Source: a virus
Length of the DNA stretch: 59,174 bases
Reading direction: 5' to 3' (one strand)
IMG/VR virus record: IMGVR_UViG_3300029787_000038
Location: 1 to 59,174 of that record
Shown: piece by piece, positions 38,704-49,620 of the stretch
How positions within the stretch are numbered: position 1 is the first letter of the stretch
How the letters are laid out: every line of letters starts with the position of its first letter
The notes under the pieces: model-generated
What the model saw: the letters and a program-made list of their open reading frames with translations, nothing else
The model's database searches: none
Told to the model about the DNA's origin: nothing
Translations under genes and position numbers: made by a program

Positions 38704-41429
38704 TGACAGTACCTTCTCAATTTAAAGGATTTTCAAAACTTCCTGAACACGTTCAGCAGAAGATGGATCCAGAACTAGCAAAGAAATACAATATGGGTGG
38801 CGGAGTATTGCAACGCCCTTTGTTTAGGCAAATGGGCGGTCCTGCAGAGGCCATGCAACCCGCACCGATGCCCGCGCCTCCACCGCCACCTCCTCCTATA
38901 CCACCGCAAGGTGATCCTATGGTACAACAAACAGAGGCGCAGTTTGCTAATATTGGTGAACAACTAGCCCAAGATACCATGCAGAATATAGATCAGGCGC
39001 AAGACATAGAGGGTGCTATCAACGGACTACGGGGCAATCAAAAGCCCATAGAGGCTAGATATGACGAATTAGCAGGTTTTGTTGGTCAGAGTGACGCTCA
39101 ACAAACGCCAGAAAGTGTTTTAGCAATGGTGCAACCTACCATTATGATGACGGAACAAGGTGCGATGGACAGTGGTATAGGTGAACTTATCCAGTCTATT
39201 GCAGGTTCGGATATGGAAACACCGACGGGTGAACCAACACCGATGGGACAGGGCGTGGGTGAGCTTATGGCAATGGGGGCGGGCAACACTCCACCCGTAA
39301 ATTTTAACCAAGGCGGACCTGTAGAGGTCCGACGGTTTCAAGAAGGCACACCTCCCGGTGGTAATACGACTGCTCCTTTAGGAGCAACTAAGTTTTCTGA
39401 AATATATGGAGACATTTTACCTACCATTCAGCAACAAAGTGCAGGTATTTTTGGAACGCCTGAAGAACGTGCAAGGGAATTAGAAGAACAAAGAGAGTTT
39501 CAGAGAAGTCAGGCTATGCTTGATTTAGCGAAATTCGGATTAGCCTTAGCGTCGCCCACGGATCGACCTCTATCTCCTGTTGAAAAATTAGCAGCGGCGG
39601 GTCAACCATTAGCTACAAGCATACAAGAGCGTGGTAAAACAGTACAAGACATTAAACGTCAACAAAAGGCCGAGGAGCGAGGCCTTGCCATGCAGAATCT
39701 ACAAACAGGTTTAGGTATTGCAGGTAATATATTTGCGAAAGAAATTGAACAGCGAGAAGGTGCGGCCGAGAGAGGTTTGAGGTTTAATCTTTTAACGACC
39801 CAATTAAAATCAAATAAAGAGATAGCAAATGCAGAATTAGAATTAAGAAGAGATATTTTTGAAGAGGACAAATTAAAATTTGATAGGACCGCTACTCTCG
39901 AAGAAAATAAGTTAGCTTATAAAAAAGAATTTGATAATGAAGCTAGAGAACTTCAAAAGTTTTTAACTAGGTTTAAAACAGCGGGTGACTTAGAACTGAC
40001 TAAGTTTCAAGGAGAAGAACAAAGAAAGTTACAAAGATTACAAAACTTAGCTCAAGAAAAATTAGCTAAAATACAAGGTCAAATTTTCTTAGACAATCAA
40101 CTTGAGATTGCAGGGGCAAATAATTCATTTACCCTTGAGAAAATGGAACTTGATTTAGCTAATTCAAAAGACCTTGCTAAGACCAATGCTGAGTTAAATA
40201 AATCTGCACAAAAGAATGCACAGATTTTTCAGGCATCACAAAATGCCTTAAACAGGGTTTTTGAACTTAGAAAACAGGGTAAATTACTAGATGCACAGTC
40301 TGTAGAAAATGCCTTAAATAGAGAATTACAACAAGAACTCGCAGATGATGCTAATGCGTTGAGTGCAGCTCAATTTAGAATGAACTATTTATTAAAAGAA
40401 AGAGGACTTACAGTCGAAGAGGCTCTAGCTGAATCTAAGATAATTAATGACAACTTAACCTTACGAATAGAGGCAGAGAAAAATAAATTAAACAAACTTG
40501 GTACAAGCCTTGATGGTTTAGCAAATAATATGGTATCGCAAGAAGATAAATTAAAAGCTTATGCAGATGGAACTTTACAGGGCACAGATTTAAATCTTTT
40601 TGAACAAGCCATAACACATTTAGGAAGTCCTAAAGAAACCATTGTTGGTGGTAAAAAAGAAATAAAACCTGCACAAGAGTTTAATTCAAATCTTATTGAT
40701 GCTTTTGAACAAAGAATTGAAAGAGGAGATCCAATACCTAACATTGCAAGACAAGCTGTAAAAGCAAGGGCTTTCAATCAATCTAATTTAGAAAAGTTTA
40801 ATAAAGCACCTTCTCAACTTGCGGTGGACGCTTTGTTAAAAACTTTAAATGTAGGAAAAAATATTGATGCAAGTGATATCTTCGGTAGAAACGCTTTCTT
40901 TAAAAGTTTAGCAAATATAGGTTCAGAACTTTTTGCTCCCGGTTTTACTATGTTTGATGACACTAAAGTTGCTAAAGATGTTCTATCAGCCTTAAATTTA
41001 GCTACAATACAAGTATTTAGGGGAATGCCAAATTTTAGAGATAGCGTTTATTCTCAAAAACAGATTGATAAACTTACCGCAAAACCTGCAGAACTTCTTC
41101 AAGGTCCGAATAGTGCCTTATCAAAGGTTAATGCTTTAATAAATACTTTAACAATTTATCGTAATAATTTAGAAACTTTTAAATCTGTTCCTGAAGAATA
41201 TGTAAAAGATTTTGGCTCAATGGCCGATGTCAATCAAAGAAAACTTGAACTTGAAGGTTTAATAAACAGATACGAACTATTTATAGGAAAAAGACCTACT
41301 CAATTTGGAGAGATTGATATTGGAAGTTATCTTAACCTTGATGAAAAGGGTCCTCAAGATGAGGCCGAACAAAAATTTATTATTAAAAGAGTGCTTGATG
41401 CAGTAACTAAAAAGAAGAAAAAAGATTAA
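38700..41429 (+). CDS. large internal virion protein, 909 aa
   Basis: Pro-rich segment near residue 60 (APMPAPPPPPPPIPPQGDP), then a long alpha-helical charged region about 260-650 (coiled coil, e.g. EEDKLKFDRTATLEENKLAY) and a mixed C-terminal domain. Typical of ejected proteins that form a channel through the cell envelope. No catalytic motif is seen. Overlaps the previous gene by 4 nt. Confidence 0.65.
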   Translation: MMTVPSQFKGFSKLPEHVQQKMDPELAKKYNMGGGVLQRPLFRQMGGPAEAMQPAPMPAPPPPPPPIPPQGDPMVQQTEAQFANIGEQLAQDTMQNIDQAQDIEGAINGLRGNQKPIEARYDELAGFVGQSDAQQTPESVLAMVQPTIMMTEQGAMDSGIGELIQSIAGSDMETPTGEPTPMGQGVGELMAMGAGNTPPVNFNQGGPVEVRRFQEGTPPGGNTTAPLGATKFSEIYGDILPTIQQQSAGIFGTPEERARELEEQREFQRSQAMLDLAKFGLALASPTDRPLSPVEKLAAAGQPLATSIQERGKTVQDIKRQQKAEERGLAMQNLQTGLGIAGNIFAKEIEQREGAAERGLRFNLLTTQLKSNKEIANAELELRRDIFEEDKLKFDRTATLEENKLAYKKEFDNEARELQKFLTRFKTAGDLELTKFQGEEQRKLQRLQNLAQEKLAKIQGQIFLDNQLEIAGANNSFTLEKMELDLANSKDLAKTNAELNKSAQKNAQIFQASQNALNRVFELRKQGKLLDAQSVENALNRELQQELADDANALSAAQFRMNYLLKERGLTVEEALAESKIINDNLTLRIEAEKNKLNKLGTSLDGLANNMVSQEDKLKAYADGTLQGTDLNLFEQAITHLGSPKETIVGGKKEIKPAQEFNSNLIDAFEQRIERGDPIPNIARQAVKARAFNQSNLEKFNKAPSQLAVDALLKTLNVGKNIDASDIFGRNAFFKSLANIGSELFAPGFTMFDDTKVAKDVLSALNLATIQVFRGMPNFRDSVYSQKQIDKLTAKPAELLQGPNSALSKVNALINTLTIYRNNLETFKSVPEEYVKDFGSMADVNQRKLELEGLINRYELFIGKRPTQFGEIDIGSYLNLDEKGPQDEAEQKFIIKRVLDAVTKKKKKD

Positions 41430-41433
41430 TTAA

Positions 41434-44400
41434 ATGGTTGAAACCCACGACATATCAGAAATACCCGATGAGTTGCCTAAACAAAATACTCAAATTACGG
41501 ATAGTAGTTTCGATGCTTATCAAGATATTTTTGATAACCCCATAAGCTTATCAGAACAAGAAGTCATGGACATAATGACTTATTTTCCTAAAGGCGGGAG
41601 AGTGGTTGATGGGAGAAGAATAACAGCTACAGAGGCTGTAGCAGAGTTGGTTGCTAGTGAATTTAACGGTAGATTTCCGGGTGCAGGAACTTACGAACAA
41701 TTACGTAGTGGTGAGTCACAGTTTGCGCCCGGTGCGCGTCTCTCTGACGAAAACATAATAGAAATATTTTCGGATCTTGAAAATAAAGGATTTTTACAAT
41801 CCTTAGGCCGAAGAACCGTAGAAAACGTGCCAATGACCGTGGCCTTCGGTACAGGTTTTAAGTTCGGAAAAAAAATTCAAAAAGTATTACCAAACTTTAA
41901 TCAAAAAATAGCAAAACTTCCTTATAAAGCGGATCTTGTCGCAAACGCTGTACAAAATATTTATAATGTAGGTAAATTTTCGGTTCCTTATATTACAGGA
42001 ATTGGAGCTAGTATTTTATCTGCTCCTTATAATGAGCCTTTTGGAGAATTAATTCTTGGTAAAAAGAAAACATTTACACCTGAAACTTATTCAAAAATGA
42101 GAGCAGGGGAATTTGTAGCAGACACATTAAGTTTTACTCCTTATTTGTATTTTTCAGACAAAGCATCTACTGATTTTTTAAGAGATTATTTTACCAATAG
42201 ATTGACAACTAGTGGAATGGGAAGACCTTTTGACCTAAGTGTGGGTGCTAATAAAAGTCTTAATCAACAAATAAAAGAAGCACAAAAAACAATTACTACT
42301 AGCCTTGGTGGTGATAAAAGAATGCAAGGTCCCATTGACTTTACTTCTTTACAGGAAAGGGGAGTTGAAGCGGTTCTTCAAGGTAAAGTTCCACCTATGA
42401 TGATGAGAAGACTTTTAACCTTAGAAAATGCTCTGATTAGAACAGGAACAGAGGCTAGAGCTAATCCGGCTCTTACCGCATTTTATGAAACTCTTGCAAC
42501 AGGAGGTGGTGTTGCTGCATTGAGATTAGCTACGGAGGCAGCCCCCGGTTCTGGTTTTGAAACTGCAGCGGAAATAGCAGGCCCTGTCGTCACAGGTGCA
42601 GCTAGACCTTTTACTTTAAATCTTGTTTATAAAGGTCTTAAAGGCATAGGTAGGTTAGGTTATGAAGGGACTCAAGGTGGTTTACCTGCCATGCGTAATG
42701 TGTTTTCAGATTATTTTAAAGAAAAAAGAGATCAAAGAGCTTTTGCATTTCTTGTTGAAAAACTTGATAAAATTGGAAGTTTAGACGGTGAAAATTTACA
42801 AGAGATGATTAGGCTTTTAGAAAAACAAATGCCTGCAGGGGTAAAAGGCACTGCAGGATCTTTAACAAAAGACCCTGCTATTATAGCTTTAGAGGCAGCT
42901 ATGGCAAGGGATTTTCCTGATTTGGCGGCTGCTCAACAAGAACAATTAAAATTAGAAAAAAGTGCTTTAGAAAAAATTATAAGAAATTTAGGTTTTGTTG
43001 CCGAGCAAAATGTAGATACAACTGCAGGCGCAGGTGCGCTTAGATTAGTGGGGCAGTTAAAAGAGGGGATATTTAAGGAGACCCTTAATAATAGATTAAT
43101 TAAAGCGGAAGATGAACTGTTATCAAGTTTTTATCAACTTAAACAAATAAGAAAAAGAGGTACTTCAAAACTTGAACTTGACCAAGGAGAGGAAACACTT
43201 ACAGGTGATGCAGCACGTAAAACTTTAAACAATGCAGATACCATTGAATTGTCAGAGCGTTTATTTAATTTAATAGGCACTCAAATGAAGTTTGCAAGAG
43301 AAGAACAAAAAAGATTGTATGACAAAGTAGGTCGTGTTGAATTTAATTCAAATAGTTTTTTTAATAACAACGGTCAGGTTGATACGCCCAAATTTGTTGC
43401 TTTTGCCGATTCAGTTTTGCCTGAAAAACCAGAAAACAGTAAAATGTATGACAAACTTAAAAAGGTTTTATTTGATTTTGTTAGAAAAACAGATAGCCAA
43501 GGAAATGTAACAGGTGTGGCTGCAGATTTAGCAGAAGGTGGTACTGTATCTTTAAAAGCCCTAAATCAACAAAGATCAGAATTATTAGCAATAGCAAGAG
43601 ATGGTAATGAAAGAAAAGACATAAGAAGAATTGCAGGACAAATGGCAGAGGCCATACAAGATGACTTAGATAATTTTGTTCAATATGGAGGTTATGGAAC
43701 AGGCCAAAACAAAAAAACCATAGAGGCTTTGCAATCAGCTAATTCTTATTCTAAAGCCTTTGCTGATGTTTTTTATCGTAGTTTTGTCGGTGATTTAATG
43801 CAAAAAACAAAAGAGGGAGGCTATAGAGTAGCACCTGAGCTTTTACATCAAAATTTTAAAATAAATAATTTTGATCCCGGATATTTAAAAGTAAAAGACA
43901 TTATGAAAGTAGGAGATTTTGTTACATCTTACAAAATTGAGGATGGTGTCAAAAATATTAAAACAGTTAACGCTACCCTTGACAGATTATTAAGGGAGAT
44001 CCGGGCACAAACTTATGACCCTACTACCAAAACTGTTAATAGAAATGCCTTACAAGATTGGATTAACAATAATAACAAACTCCAAGAAATATTTCCTGAC
44101 CTGTTTGATGATTTAGATAATTTTATTACTAAAAGTGACAACAAAGATAGTGTTCTTTTTAACAATAAACGCCAAGAGGCTGAAGTAAAAAAACAAATTA
44201 ATTTTATGGCTTTTCTCTATGATACAAATGGACAGGTACGGACTGATCCCACAAATGCCATAGCTGAGGCACTTATTGGTGGTAGAAACCAAGGTAAAAA
44301 CCTTGAAGATTTAATTGAAAGTATACCCCAAAAAGGTGAAAAAAAGTCAACAACCATTTATGAAGCAATAGATACAAAAACTGGTTTTAAAGAAACTTTT

Positions 44401-45441
44401 TTTAATGAAAACGATGCACGAAAGTTTATTGAAAAAAATCCTGCTTTTGATTTAGATATTAAAAATATTACGGTTGATAGAGAAAAAGCAATTCAAGGTT
44501 TTAAATCCGCTATATTTGAATATTTAGTTAATGGTAAAACCCAATTTGGACCAGAGAAAAAGTTTAAGTTTTATGATATTTACAATACTCTTTTTGAGAA
44601 AAAGATGTCTACCACACAGTTTAATCCAAGAACGGGGGCTGAAGTTCTTAAAAAAGAAACTTTAAGTGATTTTCTTCTTAGAAAAGGTATTTTTACCAAA
44701 AGTGATGTCAAGACCTCAAAAGATGCCTTAGAGGAACTTATTGGTTTAGAAGCCTCAGATCCGTCAAATTTATTAGATGCCGCTTTTGAGGAGGCTAAAC
44801 CTATTTTAGATTTTGCCGTATCTATTGGAGGTTCTGCCGTTGGAACAAGATCTCAAGCTTTGTTGACGGGTGATGCAACAGGACCGGGTTCAATTATTGC
44901 AGCAGGTCGAGGTGCCCAGTTAGCAAGGGATTTATTTATTAGAATGCCCTCAATATCAAAGAAATTATTTTTAGCAGATCTATTACAAAACCCTAAATTA
45001 TTAGCAAAAATGTTAAGGCAATATGGAGAGGGTAAACAATCAACAGGCGTATTTAATGCAGTAAAAAATTACTTAATTAAAAATGGTTATGTAGATACAC
45101 CAAGAAGAATAGGTGTTGCCACTGTTCCAGAGGATGAATTTTCTGATGAAGATGCCTTAATAGAAGATCAAAGTCAGGTCACACAACCTCCTGTTAATAT
45201 TACACCTACACCGCCTGTGATAGAAAATAACAGAGCTATTGTTCAGAGTGGACCACCAATCAATCTAAGCCAAGTTAACCCGCCTGCTCAAATTCCCACA
45301 CCTACACCGCAGGCGCAAGCGCAACCTAGTTCGGGGTCTGCGGATCCTAATACAAGAACTAGGTACGCTTCTTTGTTTCCAAACGACCCGATATCAGGTA
45401 TGCTTGGTTCGGGTGGCATAACTAATGTGAGGACAACGTAA
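41434..45441 (+). CDS. giant internal virion protein, 1335 aa
   Basis: Largest gene of the window. Mostly alpha-helical, with scattered coiled coils. About residues 140-240 and 355-420 contain short hydrophobic segments (SVPYITGIGASILSAPYNEP-like; AGPVVTGAARPFTLNLVYKG). Near the C-terminus GPGSIIAAGRGAQLARDLF repeats a motif of the 67-aa protein at 14132. It ends in a Pro/Gln-rich tail. Likely an ejection protein analogous to T7 gp16-size proteins, but no transglycosylase motif is seen here; that is in the gene at 47080. Confidence 0.65.
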   Translation: MVETHDISEIPDELPKQNTQITDSSFDAYQDIFDNPISLSEQEVMDIMTYFPKGGRVVDGRRITATEAVAELVASEFNGRFPGAGTYEQLRSGESQFAPGARLSDENIIEIFSDLENKGFLQSLGRRTVENVPMTVAFGTGFKFGKKIQKVLPNFNQKIAKLPYKADLVANAVQNIYNVGKFSVPYITGIGASILSAPYNEPFGELILGKKKTFTPETYSKMRAGEFVADTLSFTPYLYFSDKASTDFLRDYFTNRLTTSGMGRPFDLSVGANKSLNQQIKEAQKTITTSLGGDKRMQGPIDFTSLQERGVEAVLQGKVPPMMMRRLLTLENALIRTGTEARANPALTAFYETLATGGGVAALRLATEAAPGSGFETAAEIAGPVVTGAARPFTLNLVYKGLKGIGRLGYEGTQGGLPAMRNVFSDYFKEKRDQRAFAFLVEKLDKIGSLDGENLQEMIRLLEKQMPAGVKGTAGSLTKDPAIIALEAAMARDFPDLAAAQQEQLKLEKSALEKIIRNLGFVAEQNVDTTAGAGALRLVGQLKEGIFKETLNNRLIKAEDELLSSFYQLKQIRKRGTSKLELDQGEETLTGDAARKTLNNADTIELSERLFNLIGTQMKFAREEQKRLYDKVGRVEFNSNSFFNNNGQVDTPKFVAFADSVLPEKPENSKMYDKLKKVLFDFVRKTDSQGNVTGVAADLAEGGTVSLKALNQQRSELLAIARDGNERKDIRRIAGQMAEAIQDDLDNFVQYGGYGTGQNKKTIEALQSANSYSKAFADVFYRSFVGDLMQKTKEGGYRVAPELLHQNFKINNFDPGYLKVKDIMKVGDFVTSYKIEDGVKNIKTVNATLDRLLREIRAQTYDPTTKTVNRNALQDWINNNNKLQEIFPDLFDDLDNFITKSDNKDSVLFNNKRQEAEVKKQINFMAFLYDTNGQVRTDPTNAIAEALIGGRNQGKNLEDLIESIPQKGEKKSTTIYEAIDTKTGFKETFFNENDARKFIEKNPAFDLDIKNITVDREKAIQGFKSAIFEYLVNGKTQFGPEKKFKFYDIYNTLFEKKMSTTQFNPRTGAEVLKKETLSDFLLRKGIFTKSDVKTSKDALEELIGLEASDPSNLLDAAFEEAKPILDFAVSIGGSAVGTRSQALLTGDATGPGSIIAAGRGAQLARDLFIRMPSISKKLFLADLLQNPKLLAKMLRQYGEGKQSTGVFNAVKNYLIKNGYVDTPRRIGVATVPEDEFSDEDALIEDQSQVTQPPVNITPTPPVIENNRAIVQSGPPINLSQVNPPAQIPTPTPQAQAQPSSGSADPNTRTRYASLFPNDPISGMLGSGGITNVRTT

Positions 45442-45442
45442 T

Positions 45443-47080
45443 ATGGCAGGTTTTACAGGGTTTGATCCAGAAAGAAACAGTTACGTTGTAGAAGGTAATT
45501 TGGTAGGCAATATGTCTCCTGAAGCTTTTAATCAAATAGTAAAAAATGTTACAGGGCAATCCTTTACAGGACAGCAAGCCCCTGCTCAAACACAAACACA
45601 GCAGGCTCCTGTTCAAGCACAGGCACAACAAGCTCCACAAGAAGATGATAAGCAAATGTTGTATGGTGGAGATTATAGCCTTGAAACTTTTGCGGGTGGT
45701 CAACCTAAAATGCTTAATTTTATAGGTTCTGATGGTAAGAGTTATGTAAAAAGATATGCAGAGGATGAGTTTGTTTATGGGGCTCCACCCTCCGATGTAA
45801 GTTTAACATTAACTTCCGTTATTGCTGAAGATAGGAATGACAATACCTTTAAAAAAGATGTTGACCCTACAAAATTTCAATACGGTGGTAAGCAAACGCC
45901 AGAACAAGCTGATGCGGCGGCTAAGGAAGCTGCTAGAGAGCCCGGCTATGAGTCAGGTGGTGGTGGTTTATTTTATACATACAACGATACAGAATACTAT
46001 ACACCCGATAACAGCGGACAAGGTATTCCAGTTGGTTCAACTGATATAACCAGAGATCCCGGTTCAAAAGACATTACAGACCCTAACAACCCACAATATT
46101 CTCCTGTTTTAACAAAAGGTTTTTCAACTTATTACGATCAAAATGAAATTAATCCAAATAGTGACTTATTTAATCAACAACAATTTAATAAATTTCAAAA
46201 AGATATAATTCCTGAAAGTAAACCGTTGACTTTGGGTAATGTATTTTCACTAACACCGGGTGGAGGCGTTATCGATACGGGTCTTGCAAACCCATTTGGC
46301 GAAGGTAATATTGAGTTTTCTAACCCGCCGTCACAACTGCAAGATTTAGGACCTTTCTTTAATTTGGCAGAAAGCTTTGGTTATCAGAACTTTAAAGATT
46401 CTTATAAAAATAATCCATTGGCTGAATCTTTAGGATTAGTAGCTCCTACACCCTCTATAGGAGAGATAATTCAAAATACAGGTGGTTCTAATGTTGCACC
46501 ACCAAGTACTACAAAAGACCCTGATCCATCCACAGGTGGCGGTGGCGGAGATGACCCTGACCCCGATCCAGACAAAGATCCGTCAAAGGGAAAAACCTTC
46601 TTTGCACCTGCTAAAAGGTCAGATCCTATAAGCACCGCGCCCGATGAGCCGATTAATACAGATCCAAGGTTTCAACCTATCTTTCCTCAACAGCCCATAC
46701 AGCCTATCGGTCCCATTGAAGGTGGACCCGTAGAAGGACTTTTTCCAATACCTACACAACCACAAGCAAGCCCTGCCATGCCTCAACCTGCGCCTATACC
46801 CATTGAGGCAAAACCTACTGTTATGCCTCCTCCGCAAGCCGTGCCACCTGTTTTACCTCCACAAACCCTTGCAGATGTTATGGCGGCGGGTGGTACACCC
46901 AATCAAACAGGGATTAATCCTTACTTTCAGGCTATAGAACAAATTAATAAAACAAACCCAATGTTAGGTATTGCTACCAATCCTATGATGCTAAAAGATG
47001 GTGGTGGTATTATGTCTTTGCGTAATCGAATGCTCATGGCCCCCGCATCACAGGCCATGACAAAGGGGATTATGTCCTAA
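45443..47080 (+). CDS. Pro/Gln-rich virion protein, 545 aa
   Basis: MAGFTGFDPERNSYVVEGNL, a Gln-rich block (AQTQTQQAPVQAQAQQAPQE), a strand-rich middle and a long proline-rich C-terminal third (PQQPIQPIGPIEGGPVEGLF). Ends with TNPMMLKDGGGIMSLRNRML, a short motif seen in phage proteins next to lytic domains. Mostly disordered. It lies 1 nt after the giant protein, so is likely packaged with it. Confidence 0.6.
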   Translation: MAGFTGFDPERNSYVVEGNLVGNMSPEAFNQIVKNVTGQSFTGQQAPAQTQTQQAPVQAQAQQAPQEDDKQMLYGGDYSLETFAGGQPKMLNFIGSDGKSYVKRYAEDEFVYGAPPSDVSLTLTSVIAEDRNDNTFKKDVDPTKFQYGGKQTPEQADAAAKEAAREPGYESGGGGLFYTYNDTEYYTPDNSGQGIPVGSTDITRDPGSKDITDPNNPQYSPVLTKGFSTYYDQNEINPNSDLFNQQQFNKFQKDIIPESKPLTLGNVFSLTPGGGVIDTGLANPFGEGNIEFSNPPSQLQDLGPFFNLAESFGYQNFKDSYKNNPLAESLGLVAPTPSIGEIIQNTGGSNVAPPSTTKDPDPSTGGGGGDDPDPDPDKDPSKGKTFFAPAKRSDPISTAPDEPINTDPRFQPIFPQQPIQPIGPIEGGPVEGLFPIPTQPQASPAMPQPAPIPIEAKPTVMPPPQAVPPVLPPQTLADVMAAGGTPNQTGINPYFQAIEQINKTNPMLGIATNPMMLKDGGGIMSLRNRMLMAPASQAMTKGIMS

Positions 47081-48141
47081 TGGCAAGTTTAAAAGAAATA
47101 ATGAAAGATATAGGAAATAAAGATGAAAGGCTTAAATTAGATAAAGTAATCAGAAGTCTACAACTAGATATTGAAAACGGTATCACTACAGTAGAACAAG
47201 CTCGTAAACAATTACAACAATACAAAGACTTACAAAACTACAACCGTAGAAAAGGTATGGCTATGGGTGGTGGCGTTGAGAGTGGACTGGGTTCTTTTAT
47301 ACCTCGTATGAGAAACGGTGGTGAGGCTTTAAACTTTGATAGACTATTTAGGGCTTTAATACAAGTTGAGAGTGGTGGTGTACCAGATAGAGTAAGTCCT
47401 GCAGGAGCTATCGGTTTAACACAAATAATGCCTGAGACTGCAATGAAACCCGGCTATGGCGTAGATAATATTTTTACACTTGCTAGAAAAATGAATGTAC
47501 CTTTTGGAGAGGAGTCCTTGTCAGAGGCTAAAAGACTTTTGTTTAATACTGAATTAAATACAAAATTTGGTAGTGATTATTTAAAGGCTATGATTGATTA
47601 CAGTGGTGGAGATATTAAGACTGCCCTTCAAGGTTATAATTATGGTCTTGATAGAGTTCTTAATTTAAAGGCAAAAGGTGAGCCTATTACTGTAGAAGAA
47701 ACAATAAATTATCCCATTAAAGTAATGGCTGCCTATAATGGTATAAATCCAAATGATCCTCAACAATTAGAAATTTTTAAACAATCGCCTAATGTTGAAA
47801 GTGCTATGTTTGAAATGGCAGAGGCTAAAGGAACTACTCAACCAAAAACAGATATACAAGGTGTTTTAGAAAGTTTAAATATATTTAAGTCAGAAGATCC
47901 CATCTCACCTAGTTTTCAGCCTTTACCCCCTACTAGACCGACAGAACTTACAGAACAGTTAGGTCTACCGGGCGACGTGCTAAGAGATGCCGAGGTAGAG
48001 CTTCAAATGGCTGAAGATCCAAACTTAGTTGGTTTTTCAAAAGAGCCAATGACAAGATCTTTTGCAATGGAAGAAGAGGAAAAAGATCCTATTTTAGCCA
48101 GTTCCTCGCTTCCTCTCCAAAGACCTTCTGGGATAAATTAA
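47080..48141 (+). CDS. lytic transglycosylase (SLT) virion protein, 353 aa
   Basis: The SLT domain spans about residues 85-230: ALIQVESGGVPDRVSPAGAI has catalytic Glu97, then GLTQIMPETA and ALQGYNYGLDRVLN. It opens peptidoglycan during DNA entry. A helical N-terminus and a disordered acidic C-terminus flank it. The last 53 nt overlap the 3' end of the opposite-strand SNF2 gene. Confidence 0.85.
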   Translation: MASLKEIMKDIGNKDERLKLDKVIRSLQLDIENGITTVEQARKQLQQYKDLQNYNRRKGMAMGGGVESGLGSFIPRMRNGGEALNFDRLFRALIQVESGGVPDRVSPAGAIGLTQIMPETAMKPGYGVDNIFTLARKMNVPFGEESLSEAKRLLFNTELNTKFGSDYLKAMIDYSGGDIKTALQGYNYGLDRVLNLKAKGEPITVEETINYPIKVMAAYNGINPNDPQQLEIFKQSPNVESAMFEMAEAKGTTQPKTDIQGVLESLNIFKSEDPISPSFQPLPPTRPTELTEQLGLPGDVLRDAEVELQMAEDPNLVGFSKEPMTRSFAMEEEEKDPILASSSLPLQRPSGIN

Positions 48142-49534
48142 TTTTATTTTTCAAAGCTTCCAATATTTTCTCGTCAATCGTATCAGGACAAACAAGATCT
48201 ATATAGGTTACATTTTTCTTTTGCCCTATACGGTGGGCTCTGTCTTCGCTTTGTAACCTATTTTCCAAATCGTAACTATTGCTATAATAAATAACAGTGC
48301 TTGCTGCAGACAACGTAATGCCATATCCACCTGTCTTTGGTTGACCGACAAAAAACCGTAAGTCAGAGTTCATATCCTGAAACCTGTGTACGATCTCCTG
48401 TCGATCTTCTTGAGGTGTTTCACCATAATAAAGTGCGACCGAATCAGGCCCAAAACGGTCGCGCAGGGATCTAGCAATCTGTTGAATATCATGTGTAAAC
48501 GATGCCCAAATGATTGCTTTCCCCTGTAGCTCGTCCGTAATATCTAGCAATTCACTTAATCTGTTGTTTGCTAAAGGACGTATATCTCCTATGTCGGGCT
48601 GAAAAAACCCACAACATATTTGTTGTAATCTCATAATCTGTGTCAAAATGCTTGCTGTCGTCGATAATTCACCGCTCTCAAGCTGTGCTAGGGCAAGCTT
48701 CTTCATTTGATTGTAAACGGTAGATTGCTCGTCAGAGAGCGTTATATTGCGTCTGGTGTACAATTTCTCAGGTAAATCCAAACACTCCTCTTTCAAAGTG
48801 CGTGTGCTAAACTGTTCAAGCTTCTCGTTAAGTTCCTCAAGGTTCCTATATCCTACAATCTCCTGAAATGACCGCGCACCAAAGGCTCTCTGCTTTATAA
48901 TAGCGTACCGACCTTGAAATGCGTAATAACTACTAAAGTTAAGGGCTCTGTTAGATAAAAAAGAACACTGACTATATAAGTCCATTGGGCTCTTAGTAAT
49001 AGGAGATCCCGTCAAGATCCTACGATAACTACTGTAACTTTTTAACGTCATTAAGTTCTTTGTCCGCGAAGCCCCTCTATTCTTTATAGTGGTGCTTTCA
49101 TCGACAATAATCATGTTATCTTCATTCTGTATAAGAAAGACACCCGCTATCTTTGCACCCTTGGTCGTGGACAACGCTTCTATGTTCATCACAAAAATCT
49201 TCAGACCATCATATCGTTCTTTTACAAAGCTCTCTAATTCGTTCTTGTAAGCAATACTTAATCTGGGTTGCCACCTTACGACTTTAACAGGCACGTCATC
49301 TGATAAATGCTTTGGTATCTCTACCTTAACCCAGTTATCGTACACCCCCTTTGGTGCAATAATCAAAGCAGCCGATATCTTTTTTTGTTGATACAATATA
49401 CCTAGATTATCCAAGGCTACCTTGGTTTTACCTGTACCCATCTCCATAAAAAAAGCATAGTATCTTTCGTTACAGGCTTTCTCCAAAGCTTCGGCCTGAT
49501 GCTTAAAGGGTTTGGTTTTAAATTTATATTTCAT
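48089..49534 (-). CDS. SNF2-family DEAD-like helicase
   Basis: 481 aa. Motif I FMEMGTGKTKVALDNLGI, motif II VDESTTIK (DESx instead of the classic DEAH), motif III LTGSPITKSP, and the C-terminal motif VI QSEDRAHRIGQKKNV are all visible. SNF2-like phage helicases remodel or unwind DNA-protein complexes during replication or repair. It is the only replication-module gene on the minus strand and converges on the structural operon. The start at 49534 fits the first Met. Confidence 0.9.
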   Translation of the reverse strand: MKYKFKTKPFKHQAEALEKACNERYYAFFMEMGTGKTKVALDNLGILYQQKKISAALIIAPKGVYDNWVKVEIPKHLSDDVPVKVVRWQPRLSIAYKNELESFVKERYDGLKIFVMNIEALSTTKGAKIAGVFLIQNEDNMIIVDESTTIKNRGASRTKNLMTLKSYSSYRRILTGSPITKSPMDLYSQCSFLSNRALNFSSYYAFQGRYAIIKQRAFGARSFQEIVGYRNLEELNEKLEQFSTRTLKEECLDLPEKLYTRRNITLSDEQSTVYNQMKKLALAQLESGELSTTASILTQIMRLQQICCGFFQPDIGDIRPLANNRLSELLDITDELQGKAIIWASFTHDIQQIARSLRDRFGPDSVALYYGETPQEDRQEIVHRFQDMNSDLRFFVGQPKTGGYGITLSAASTVIYYSNSYDLENRLQSEDRAHRIGQKKNVTYIDLVCPDTIDEKILEALKNKINLSQKVFGEEARNWLK

Positions 49535-49543
49535 TTTTACCTC

Positions 49544-49571
49544 TTGACAGCATCTTATAATATCTTATATG
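49544..49571 (+). promoter_or_regulatory. early promoter of the replication operon
   Basis: TTGACA (49544-49549), 16 bases, TATATG (49566-49571), with TATAA-N4-TTATA (49556-49569) overlapping. The following GGTTAAGTCA is shared with the element at 57187. A short hairpin (AAGGCC/GGTCTT, 49580-49598) lies in the leader. Confidence 0.75.
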
Positions 49572-49620
49572 GTTAAGTCAAGGCCATAAAAAGGTCTTTA
49601 ACAACGAAAAAGGAACAACG

